A stretch of DNA of 64,000 bases from a virus. The notes beneath the pieces are model-generated. The model saw only the letters and a program-made list of their open reading frames with translations, had not been told where the DNA came from and searched no databases. Position 1 is the first letter of the stretch; each line of letters opens with the position of its first letter. Below are positions 42,645 through 51,108 of this stretch, in pieces. The position numbers and the translations under genes were made by a program. The stretch is from the IMG/VR virus record IMGVR_UViG_3300044972_002666, positions 25,517 through 89,516 of that record; one strand, written 5' to 3'.

Positions 42645-43166
42645 TTATTTGTTGTATATTACTATAGTTACTTTACAGTCTTTTAATTCGGTCTGTATGA
42701 TTTTTTTTATTCTGTTCCAATCTCCTCCAGCTAATCCTGCTCCTATTTTTGGCATTCCTATGTGTTTGCCTCTAAAGGTAGAATTGATCTTCCTCATGCA
42801 AAGGGTTAAAGCCTCGTAGTCTAAAGGTTTGGAAACCCCATCTGAGTGATTCTTTCCGTAGTAGTTTTGGGTGTAAGAATTAACAACGGCCAATTCAGGT
42901 TCGTTTCGGTTATTTTTAGCATCCAGAAGACTCCAGATTGCATTTTCTCCTAGAACTACAGTTTCATAATCTATGCAGCCTAATTTTTCGATAGTTGGAC
43001 CCCAAGTTTCCATTTCGAATTTATCGCATCCAAATGCTTTTGCCATTTGTGGTGCAATCCCTGCTCCCATTTGGGATCTGCAATTACATCCATGGGTGAT
43101 AACTTCAAATTTACCTTGCTTTGCTAATGAGATTAAATCTCCTTCTATTTCTGAGTATGATTCCAT
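42645..43166 (-). CDS. Macrodomain (ADP-ribose-binding/-hydrolysing) protein
   Basis: 173 residues. VITHGCNCRSQMGAGIAPQMAKAFG is the macrodomain ADP-ribose site (N-C-x5-G-x-G/A), LAVVNSYTQNYYG a conserved strand and IGMPKIGAGLAGGDWNRI the phosphate loop. It closely follows the Poa1/ALC1-like branch. It could remove ADP-ribose from targets or process ADP-ribose-1''-phosphate. ATG overlaps the upstream PTH2-fold gene stop. Confidence 0.93.
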   Translation of the reverse strand: MESYSEIEGDLISLAKQGKFEVITHGCNCRSQMGAGIAPQMAKAFGCDKFEMETWGPTIEKLGCIDYETVVLGENAIWSLLDAKNNRNEPELAVVNSYTQNYYGKNHSDGVSKPLDYEALTLCMRKINSTFRGKHIGMPKIGAGLAGGDWNRIKKIIQTELKDCKVTIVIYNK

Positions 43167-43639
43167 TATGCTAATCTAAATTGTTTTAAAAAGTCTCTCA
43201 TTTGCAAAACTCTAGAAAGTTCTTCTGTGCTAAGATGCTCAGACCAAGCCCAATCCTGATTAAATGGATCTCTTGGATCCGGATATTTTTCTCTGTTGAA
43301 GACATGTTCGTCTACTAGAAAAACTACTGCTGTTAATTGATCCCCTAAGTCAGGCTCATAAAAGGTGCAAAAAGGAATCCCCATATCTCTAAGGTTTACC
43401 GCATGCTGATTTAAAGTTCCTTTTGGATTTCCTGTTTCTTTATCTATGGAATTATTAGTAGTCCCTCCATTGAGAATGATAAAGGTCTTATGATTGTTAG
43501 CCCAATCCCGGTAATTTTTTTCTCCGAAATGGGTTAACCCATACTCAACAACTGCGTGTCCAAATTGGATCCCTTGCTGGATGGGGCTTAAGTTATATGG
43601 AACTAATCCATACATTCTCAATTCTAGTGTTTCTTTCAT
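43166..43639 (-). CDS. PTH2-fold protein, second copy
   Basis: 157 residues. LSPIQQGIQFGHAVVEYGL parallels the PTH2 N-terminal GYQ-Q-AH segment, FIILNGGTT the central strand, and CTFYEPDLGDQLTAVVFLV the F-x-EPDL-TA motif of the same fold seen at 31158-31520. It has a C-terminal extension with Asp/Trp. The two window copies are only distantly similar. Peptidyl-tRNA hydrolysis is possible but not established for this branch. Confidence 0.75.
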   Translation of the reverse strand: MKETLELRMYGLVPYNLSPIQQGIQFGHAVVEYGLTHFGEKNYRDWANNHKTFIILNGGTTNNSIDKETGNPKGTLNQHAVNLRDMGIPFCTFYEPDLGDQLTAVVFLVDEHVFNREKYPDPRDPFNQDWAWSEHLSTEELSRVLQMRDFLKQFRLA

Positions 43640-43640
43640 T

Positions 43641-44543
43641 TTAGAATACGTTTAGTTGTTTAACAAATTGTTTATCAAATTCAGCACCTTTGTAATTTTC
43701 AGACTCGTTTATTTCGGAGATAGAATTGGTGGTATAAATTCTATCAAAATATTTACTAAGTTCTTCAAATCCTGCGCTGAAGATGCCGTGAGTTACGATA
43801 AGGTAATTTTTTCCGTGCTTATCTGGATGAACCACTGAACTTAAAGATCTCATTTCTTCTATAGCCTTGGCGATTTCTATGAATGTTCTCCCACCGTCAC
43901 AGATATCATCTATAATGATAAAATCTTTATCTGCATCATAAACGTTTATAGGTACCTTGGTGTGAATAATTTTTCCGGTAGATAAATCTCTAACTTTTTC
44001 AGCAACTATTATTTCTCCTTTATATCCGATAGATTTAGCTGTTGAGAATATTTTCTTTAGTGCTCCAGCATCAGGAGAGACCAATTTGAAATCTCCTCCT
44101 TCTGAAGATAGATCCTTGATTGCCCATTTTGCAAGATAAGAATTGTCTAGCTTTTTCAAATTATCAATGCAATTTTCTAGAGCTATCGAGTGAGCATCCA
44201 TGACGGTAACAGAAGTAAATTTTTGTAAATTGATGATAGGTGCAATTACACTCTTGATGTAGTTTAAGCCACCTTCTTCAAATTTGATGTCAGATCTTCC
44301 GCCTAGACAGTATGGAATATAAAGGTGAATTCTTTCCATTCCAGCTTCTCTCAATGCAGCTGCTGCGCAGACTATGAGTTCTAAATCCCTGAAAGAATTT
44401 AATCTGGACTTGATTGTGCAAGATATTTCTAGATCTGAGATTGTGGACAGAGCTAAAGTGATTGATTGCTGGCCGTCTGGAAATGCAGATGGTTTAAATT
44501 TGATCTGTGACTTATCTGAGTCTGCTAAATTTAATTGTAACAT
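43641..44543 (-). CDS. prs: Ribose-phosphate pyrophosphokinase-like protein (Prs or NARP1 Adps)
   Basis: Start at ATG 44543 is preferred because motif A (44559-44569) lies upstream of it. The family's FPDGQQSI motif, IYIPYCLGGRSD-type flexible loop, VMDAHS and the PRPP loop DFIIIDDICDGGRTF are all visible. It makes PRPP from ribose-5-phosphate, or, in NARP1, pyrophosphorylates ADP-ribose. It is a phage-length Prs of about 300 residues. Pairs functionally with the NAMPT-like gene at 36793-38322. Confidence 0.9.
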   Translation of the reverse strand: MLQLNLADSDKSQIKFKPSAFPDGQQSITLALSTISDLEISCTIKSRLNSFRDLELIVCAAAALREAGMERIHLYIPYCLGGRSDIKFEEGGLNYIKSVIAPIINLQKFTSVTVMDAHSIALENCIDNLKKLDNSYLAKWAIKDLSSEGGDFKLVSPDAGALKKIFSTAKSIGYKGEIIVAEKVRDLSTGKIIHTKVPINVYDADKDFIIIDDICDGGRTFIEIAKAIEEMRSLSSVVHPDKHGKNYLIVTHGIFSAGFEELSKYFDRIYTTNSISEINESENYKGAEFDKQFVKQLNVF

Positions 44544-44558
44544 ATTGTTATTTTTATA

Positions 44559-44569
44559 AATATACGGTC
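44559..44569 (-). promoter_or_regulatory. Motif A promoter of the Prs-like gene
   Basis: Minus-strand GACCGTATATT, perfect consensus, 15 nt before ATG 44543. Confidence 0.6.
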
Positions 44570-44920
44570 CTACTTTCCTTTTAATATCCAATAATCTGGA
44601 CCGGACATATTAGGTCCATCCAGTCCATCGTCGAATTTAACCTCTATCTTCCATCCGGCTGATTTGTATCTTTTTTCTAATTCGGATCTCATCAAGGATC
44701 TTCTATATGAATTTGAGTCCATCAAAGAACCTCTTTGATGAGAGTAGGTAAAAGACGGATAAGTCAAATCAATTAGAACCTCTCCGTAATTGCTCTTCGG
44801 AAATTGGTTTAGAATTTCAGAGTCAATATAATCTTCTGTCTCCTGAATAATGGTTAATTCCTCTTCGGTTAGGGGTTCGTTTTGTAATTTCTTTTTAAAC
44901 TCTTTGTATTTTATTGCCAT
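44570..44920 (-). CDS. Phage protein of unknown function
   Basis: 116 residues with a central SFTYSHQRGSLMDSNSYRR segment and a C-terminal GWKIEVKFDDGLDGPNMSGPDYW. No family recognised. Motif A is only 6 nt from the ATG. Confidence 0.6.
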   Translation of the reverse strand: MAIKYKEFKKKLQNEPLTEEELTIIQETEDYIDSEILNQFPKSNYGEVLIDLTYPSFTYSHQRGSLMDSNSYRRSLMRSELEKRYKSAGWKIEVKFDDGLDGPNMSGPDYWILKGK

Positions 44921-44926
44921 TTTATA

Positions 44927-44937
44927 AATATACGGTC
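44927..44937 (-). promoter_or_regulatory. Motif A promoter immediately before a start codon
   Basis: Minus-strand GACCGTATATT then TATAAA and ATG 44920: only 6 nt between motif and start, so the transcript would be leaderless or nearly so. Confidence 0.6.
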
Positions 44938-44986
44938 AATTTTTATTATTACAATTTTCATTATGCCATCTTGTTACACAGATAGT

Positions 44987-47900
44987 CTATCGAATCAAGT
45001 GAACCACACCATCCGCTGAAATATCATCCCCGCTGAAGAGTCTTGCATTGATTTTATATACATAGACTCCACTTTGGCATATTTTGCCCTTTTTACGGCC
45101 GTCCCAACCCTCATCGGGGTCTTTGGTTTCGAATACGATTTCACCCCATCTGTTATAGATCTGGAAGAGATAGAAATCCTTTTGCACGTTTATCGCGCTT
45201 GGTTTAAACACATCGTTGCGTTCATCATTGGTAGGTGTGAAGGCATCCGGTACATGCAATATGCCACGTGGATTCACGTAGATGGGCTTGGGCAACAATA
45301 GGGTATCATAACAGACCTGACTGCTTACTGAAATCAATTCCACATCATAATGCCCCGTATCGTTTACTTGGAAATAGGGATTCACCAAAAGGCTATTCCC
45401 AACTCGATTTCTAGTGCTGCTGTTGTACACATTCCACTGATATCCTACAGCTCCAGTAGTCAGGTTTCGAGTTGTGAATTTGGCATCAGGAAGGTACAAT
45501 ATAGAGGGCGTGAGATTGAAATACGTGAATGGTGCATTCAATACTTTTATGAACTGCTTCTTCTCCGTTTTACCCTCACCCCCTGGACCTTTTGCGATCA
45601 AAATCACGTCGTAATATCCGCTGTACTTATAGGTATGGACTGGGTCTTTGTCCTCGCTTCTTTCACCGTCACCAAAGAACCATATATAGCGGTCAGAGTT
45701 CACAGAAAGGTTGGTAAACTGCACGGTAAGAGGTGGGCAACCCGAATCCCCACCCACCGAGAAATCTGGGGTTGGAAATGCCGGATCGATGCGTACAAAA
45801 TTGCAAAATATATTCTTACAACCCCCATTATCTACCGTCAAACAGATTTTATAGTCTCCAGAGTCGCTAAAATCGTGGGTTGCATTTTGAATCGTACTCG
45901 TTGCAGGTATACCCGCTGGATCCGAGAAATCCCAGAAATAGGTCAGTGGTATCACACTGCGGCTCTTGTCAGTAAAGAAAATACGGTTGTCATTTGGCAT
46001 GCGGCCTTTACCAGGACTAAAGTCAAAATCCGCTTTAGGACTCACATCCACACGAACAGTGCCGTTTGAAACCTGACTGTCAATACACCCATTTGCGTCA
46101 AAGGCAAACAACTTATATGCGTATAAGCCCGGTTTTTGGTATTCATAAATTGGGTTCTTCTGAGAACTTCCTCCATTATCTCCAAAGTCCCAAATATATG
46201 TGCGTGCACCCCTTGTGTAGTTTGTAAACTGAATTACCGTCGGAGCACATAGCGCATAACTGGTGTCTTTCATTCCGATAGAAAGTCGCTGTGGGAGCGT
46301 AACTGTGCGTTTAAAGCTGTCTGTGCAACCGCGATTGCTTGTGGTGTATAGTGTAACGATGAAGCTTGTATCGGTGTAAGGTGAGGTTGGGAATAAATGC
46401 GTTAGGTTGGGAAAAGTTGATGTGCTACCATCACCAAAATTGTACTTCACAATTGGCGCATTTTCGCCAAAGCTCTGGAATTTAAAATATCCAGCATCAC
46501 ATGGATTTACCCGGTCCGTTCTGAAGAATGAATACGAGGGCTTGTAAACTGGTATCCAAATACTAGTAGAGTCTACACAATCCAAAGAGTAGGTATAAAG
46601 AACAACCTGATACGCCGTATCATTCGCACCGGTATTTATAAAGGTATGGGTAGGGTTCACATCGGTTGATGTATATCCATCTCCAAATACCCACAGGTAA
46701 TTCAACACGTTTACCGACTGGTTGTTGAACTTCACTGTGTGTGACGCACAACCCGCAGGATTGTCAACACTGAATTTTGGAATAGGGTAAGGCAATACGG
46801 TCATACTGCCGTTTGCGGTGTCCTTACATCCGTAAGGGCTTGTAGCAACAAGTTTGATGAAATAGGTAGTATCACTAAATGGACTTGAGCTTTTCTTGAA
46901 GAAATGTTTGGGGTTTGTAGTTCCTGTTACAGTGCCATCGCCCAAATCCCAAGTGTAGTTGTAGGAAGCCAAACTTTGGTTCAAAAACTGCGTCAGGTCA
47001 GGGAAACAGAAGGTATCTGTTGAAACTAGATAGTTGGCAATAGGTAATCCAAAAACCGTCACTTCGTCTTTTAGCGTATCACTCAAGCAGCCAAATTTGC
47101 TCATCGCGCTAAGCTTCACCACTACTACTGAGTCAAAAATATCGCGGCCATAGAATACCTTACTAGGACTCTTTGCGGTATCAGTTCCATATACGCCAAA
47201 CTCCCAAGTAAATGCATCGCCGTTGATGCTCTTGTTCGAGAAGCTCACAGGCAATGGACCGCAGCCATTGGTGCGGCTCATATCAAATTTAATCACCGGA
47301 TTCGGATGTAACAGTACAGTGGAATTTGCAGTATCCTTGCATCCGTGCTCACTAGTGGCAATCAAACGTACCTTATAAGTAGTATCTTTGTTTATCGCAT
47401 CATTATAGATACCCACAGGTTCTGTAGCGAATGAGGTAATTCTATTTCCTAAATCCCAAGCAAAACTCATTATTGATATATTGCCGGTATCGTAGGGTAC
47501 ACTTTGGTTGACATAGGTAACCCCGAGTGGTTTGCAACCTTCAGTTTTACTTCTGGTAAATAAGGCTTTAGGTTTTGGATAAATACGCACTGTGGTTGAA
47601 CTGGTATCTCGGCAACCATGTTCAGAAATAGATATCAGACTAACAGTATACACAGTATCTTTTGTTTTACTGGCTAAGAATCGAGCAGCAGTATCTTTAC
47701 CAAACGCTTTCCTGCCGTTGCCAAAGTCCCATATAAACTTCATTATGTTTATAGAACCCGTGTCATATGGAGTAGAATTGTTCGTAGTAGTAATATCCAA
47801 AGGTGCACAACCATCCTTTTCACTAATACTAAATTTACTCAATGGTTTTGGATAAACTCGAACCGTTTTGGTAATGGAATCTCTGCAGCCAAAGGCGTTT

Positions 47901-50080
47901 GTTCCAATTAATTTAACGGGATAAATAGAGTCTCTTGTTTTAAACGGCAAGAACCTAGCTGCAGTATCTTTGCTGTAAGCCAATATACCATTACTAAAGT
48001 TCCATAAGAACTTCATTTGGTTGATGTTACCCCCTCCATTGTGCGCACTGGTATTGGTAAATGTAACATCCAAAGGACCACAACCATTGGTTGTGGTGTA
48101 GGTATAGTTCATCGTAGGCCTTGGATCCATTGCAATGTTTAGGTAATTGGTGTCTCGGCAACCGCTTGGATCCACCATAACTACCCCAAATCTGTAGGTG
48201 CGCAGACTGTCGTATTTTCTGGAAACCGTGCGGTCAACTGAACCACCCAATCCGAAATAACTGCTGCCATTGGTTCCATCACCCCAGATAACTGAAGCTG
48301 TATTTACGGGTGAGGTTACAAAGCGAATATCTAAAGTGCTGCCCACACACCGGCTTGAAGATAACAAAGTAATTGTAGCAGAGGGCTTACCACGGACGGT
48401 AAACGTCTTTTTAATGGTATCCTTACCGCATGAGTCTGTAGCAATGAGTGTAATGGTATATGTCCCTAACGTAGAGTAAGTTTTATCTGGAGGATTCACC
48501 TGGGTAGAAGTTGTTCCGTCCCCAAAATCCCAGAAATATGTAGGGGTTCCTGCCAATCCTTTGACAGATGTATTGGTCCATTTCTGTGTTAATGGAGCAC
48601 AGCCAGTAAGCGGTGTATTGAAGTTTGCCTTTACTTTTTGTTTGACAGTAATAAGGACAGTATCTTTTAATGATCCACAATTGTTGGCTACTGTCAGCAC
48701 TGCTCTATATGTACCACCTGTTTGATAGGTATGGGTTGGGTTTTGCGCACTGCTTGTTGGTGTTGCATATCCAAAATCCCAATTTCTAGAAGTTGCATTT
48801 ATGCTGTTGTCTCTGAAGTTTACCACCAAAGGTGAGCATCCTGCAGCCGACGCTGGGCCTGCAGAAATGGTAGGCATGCTATCGATACGCAAGGTATACC
48901 TTGCAGTATCTTTACCGCAGCCATTTGAATCAATCAGCAAGACCTGGTACACACCGCGCTTGCTGTAGGTTTTAGACTGCGAAGCAGAAGAAGTACTCCA
49001 ACCAGAATTGGTTCCGTCGCCCCAAACCCAGAGGTATTTCTTATTGTTTGGCGTGCTACAAAAACGATTTTGAGAGGTATTGTTAAACGTAAAAGGTACA
49101 GCAAGATCGCAGTTGGTCGGATTGGTCGGCGCAATAATGGCAGTATCCTTAGAGGAAGCCATGATTGGGTTCCAGGTGGCAAAACTCGAACCACAATTAT
49201 TGGTTTGAGTAAGTTTCACGATGCCATTACACAAAAAGCGCTTATAGGTATAAAATAAAGTGTCTTTGTGGGTATTGAATCCCCTTACTATGGTTTCGCC
49301 ATTGCCAAAATCCCAGGTAAAAGTGGTGCTAGGTGAGCTTAAGGAAGAGTTATTGATAAAACGCATGCGAATGGGCACACAACCTGCATTGGTTCCTGTT
49401 GGTGGACCCACAATTCCAGCCACAGGATTTCTTTCATTCGACACCACACCTCGAAGGGTATCAGTGCAACTTCCCTTTGTTCCGATGATTAATAAAGTAA
49501 ATTGTCCTAGTGAATTATACTTATGGTAGAGGGATTGGCTGCTAAGCAGTAAAGTGCCAGTAGAATTACCGGTGCCATCCCCCCAAACTATGGTGTAATT
49601 TCGCAATGAATCCTGAGGTTTGATATTTATACCAAAGGTGTCAGGAACCCCCAATGAACTTATACAATTTTCCCAAATGGGAGAATAGGTATTTACTCTA
49701 TTGCCATCCAAAATTCTCGGAACAGATGCCGAAATGGTAATGGTAGTGCTTGTGCTGTCTTTACAGCCCACCTTACCCGTATCTATCGCCACCAACTTGA
49801 AGGTATAGCTACCTGCAGTGTTGATGGTGTATTTTTGGGTGGATTTGCCAACTTGTGTGCTCAGCAGTGTGGTACCCACATACCACTTGTAGGTGGCTAC
49901 ATTTCGACTGTTTCCAGTGGAAGTATTGGTAAGTGTAATTACCTGAGGTATACCACAGGTTTTGTTGGATGCATTACTGAAACTCGGTGTGAGATTCCCG
50001 CATGCTGCATGAAGATTTCCTTGTGTTGCAAACAAGGTTAAAGCGAAAGCCAAAGCTTTGCTCAAATACTTTTGAGCCAT
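44987..50080 (-). CDS. Giant PKD-repeat protein with T9SS type B sorting domain
   Basis: 1697 residues. A signal peptide (SKALAFALTLFATQGNLHAA) is followed by about 17 PKD-like domains marked by [FW]DFG[DN]G cores (WDFGDGTTST, WVFGDGYTST, WDFGDNGGSS and others). A C-terminal gliding-motility/CHU_C-type domain includes HVPDAFTPTNDERNDVFKPS and IYNRWGEIVFETKDPDEGWDG, the type B signal of type IX secretion. It would be exported by the host T9SS to the cell surface, as an adhesin or matrix protein. Base composition is visibly less AT-rich than the flanks, indicating transfer from a Bacteroidota chromosome. No motif A or B precedes it. Confidence 0.95.
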   Translation of the reverse strand: MAQKYLSKALAFALTLFATQGNLHAACGNLTPSFSNASNKTCGIPQVITLTNTSTGNSRNVATYKWYVGTTLLSTQVGKSTQKYTINTAGSYTFKLVAIDTGKVGCKDSTSTTITISASVPRILDGNRVNTYSPIWENCISSLGVPDTFGINIKPQDSLRNYTIVWGDGTGNSTGTLLLSSQSLYHKYNSLGQFTLLIIGTKGSCTDTLRGVVSNERNPVAGIVGPPTGTNAGCVPIRMRFINNSSLSSPSTTFTWDFGNGETIVRGFNTHKDTLFYTYKRFLCNGIVKLTQTNNCGSSFATWNPIMASSKDTAIIAPTNPTNCDLAVPFTFNNTSQNRFCSTPNNKKYLWVWGDGTNSGWSTSSASQSKTYSKRGVYQVLLIDSNGCGKDTARYTLRIDSMPTISAGPASAAGCSPLVVNFRDNSINATSRNWDFGYATPTSSAQNPTHTYQTGGTYRAVLTVANNCGSLKDTVLITVKQKVKANFNTPLTGCAPLTQKWTNTSVKGLAGTPTYFWDFGDGTTSTQVNPPDKTYSTLGTYTITLIATDSCGKDTIKKTFTVRGKPSATITLLSSSRCVGSTLDIRFVTSPVNTASVIWGDGTNGSSYFGLGGSVDRTVSRKYDSLRTYRFGVVMVDPSGCRDTNYLNIAMDPRPTMNYTYTTTNGCGPLDVTFTNTSAHNGGGNINQMKFLWNFSNGILAYSKDTAARFLPFKTRDSIYPVKLIGTNAFGCRDSITKTVRVYPKPLSKFSISEKDGCAPLDITTTNNSTPYDTGSINIMKFIWDFGNGRKAFGKDTAARFLASKTKDTVYTVSLISISEHGCRDTSSTTVRIYPKPKALFTRSKTEGCKPLGVTYVNQSVPYDTGNISIMSFAWDLGNRITSFATEPVGIYNDAINKDTTYKVRLIATSEHGCKDTANSTVLLHPNPVIKFDMSRTNGCGPLPVSFSNKSINGDAFTWEFGVYGTDTAKSPSKVFYGRDIFDSVVVVKLSAMSKFGCLSDTLKDEVTVFGLPIANYLVSTDTFCFPDLTQFLNQSLASYNYTWDLGDGTVTGTTNPKHFFKKSSSPFSDTTYFIKLVATSPYGCKDTANGSMTVLPYPIPKFSVDNPAGCASHTVKFNNQSVNVLNYLWVFGDGYTSTDVNPTHTFINTGANDTAYQVVLYTYSLDCVDSTSIWIPVYKPSYSFFRTDRVNPCDAGYFKFQSFGENAPIVKYNFGDGSTSTFPNLTHLFPTSPYTDTSFIVTLYTTSNRGCTDSFKRTVTLPQRLSIGMKDTSYALCAPTVIQFTNYTRGARTYIWDFGDNGGSSQKNPIYEYQKPGLYAYKLFAFDANGCIDSQVSNGTVRVDVSPKADFDFSPGKGRMPNDNRIFFTDKSRSVIPLTYFWDFSDPAGIPATSTIQNATHDFSDSGDYKICLTVDNGGCKNIFCNFVRIDPAFPTPDFSVGGDSGCPPLTVQFTNLSVNSDRYIWFFGDGERSEDKDPVHTYKYSGYYDVILIAKGPGGEGKTEKKQFIKVLNAPFTYFNLTPSILYLPDAKFTTRNLTTGAVGYQWNVYNSSTRNRVGNSLLVNPYFQVNDTGHYDVELISVSSQVCYDTLLLPKPIYVNPRGILHVPDAFTPTNDERNDVFKPSAINVQKDFYLFQIYNRWGEIVFETKDPDEGWDGRKKGKICQSGVYVYKINARLFSGDDISADGVVHLIR

Positions 50081-50099
50081 AATTTTTTCTATTTTCCCT

Positions 50100-50425
50100 T
50101 TATTTAGAAGAAATTTTATTTTTAGTTTTTTCGGTGTGTTCTTTACGATAATTGAGCCCCGAAAAATTTCCTCCTACTATTAAATTCATACAAAATGGAT
50201 CATTTATTAGATCTTCGTTTACTAATAATTCTTTTATTATAATAAAGACTCTCTATCACTCAAGTATTCTAGAATTTCTTTAATGTGATTGTATTTTCCA
50301 TATTTCTTAACAGATCTGGTTAATTTTACTCCAGATCCTAAATATCCATCATCCAAAATAGATGTAGAAAGAATCCCAATATAAAATTTTTTAGTAATTG
50401 TGCAGGTTGTTTTTTAAATATAATG
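50100..50425 (-). pseudogene. Broken GIY-YIG homing endonuclease
   Basis: In two frames the minus strand encodes KTTCTITKKFYIGILSTSILDD, shown in part, then DGYLGSGVKLTRSVKKYG, then after a stop and frameshift (50237) LLVNEDLINDPFCMNLIVGG. This is the GIY-YIG endonuclease layout of phage Seg-type genes. An in-frame TAA (50414) replaces the Tyr expected before KTTC, so the gene is dead. It lies directly upstream of the foreign PKD gene and may have mobilised that locus. Confidence 0.8.
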
Positions 50426-50469
50426 AGTAGATGTTTTTTTCTTGGCTTGATATGTAAATATTATTCAAT

Positions 50470-50480
50470 TTATATATCAT
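50470..50480 (-). promoter_or_regulatory. Motif B-like site
   Basis: Minus-strand ATGATATATAA upstream of the GIY-YIG remnant, probably its former promoter. Confidence 0.35.
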
Positions 50481-50500
50481 ATATAGGGTACGAAATCTGC

Positions 50501-51091
50501 TCAATCCCACCAGCCCTCAATATTTCTTTCCATTAATTCGAAAAGAATTTTTCTTGCTCTTTTGTGATTATAATGGGAGACGTTCATCGCTAGTCTTTGT
50601 TTATAGTCATCCTCTGTCAATTTGAAAATTTGATGCTTAGGATCAGAGATAACTCTTTTTACTGCCAATTTGTGTTTTGCAAGATACTCGTCATAGTTCT
50701 CAGAAATTTCCTCTATTTCTAATTGTTTGGAATCTGGAAAATCTTCAGAGTCGATCCAATTGTATCTTGACTCGTGGTAGTCCATGTATTCCATTGAATA
50801 AAATTCTTCCTGAACCTTTTCCGTCAATCTAGCACAAAGAAGCATTATCTCAGAATCTCTCTTTGCTCTAGTGTGAATGTTTCTAGTTCCGATGTACTCT
50901 GCTTGGTTCTTCAACTTGGTCTTCAGGATTTCAAAGATGTAGTGATCGTCCCAATCTCTGTCTTTCCAAATGACAGGAAACCATCTCCATAGGTTTTTAA
51001 TTCCCCTTGCAAATTCTAGATGCAGATAGGGTAAATCGTGTTTAACCCATCTTTGTAATTTCCAGTGCCACTTATCTTTTATTGTTGCCAT
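50501..51091 (-). CDS. Phage protein of unknown function
   Basis: 196 residues, Trp/Tyr-rich at the N-terminus (KWHWKLQRWVKHDLPYLHL) and helical after that, ending NIEGWWD. No family beyond resemblance to proteins widespread in large phages. It follows the membrane protein by 17 nt. Confidence 0.65.
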   Translation of the reverse strand: MATIKDKWHWKLQRWVKHDLPYLHLEFARGIKNLWRWFPVIWKDRDWDDHYIFEILKTKLKNQAEYIGTRNIHTRAKRDSEIMLLCARLTEKVQEEFYSMEYMDYHESRYNWIDSEDFPDSKQLEIEEISENYDEYLAKHKLAVKRVISDPKHQIFKLTEDDYKQRLAMNVSHYNHKRARKILFELMERNIEGWWD

Positions 51092-51108
51092 TTCTTATTA
51101 TAGTCTAA

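Noticed and set aside
45350-46069. Long plus-strand open frame (239 codons) inside the PKD gene
   Set aside because: Antisense shadow of a repeat-rich gene; no domain, no promoter motif.
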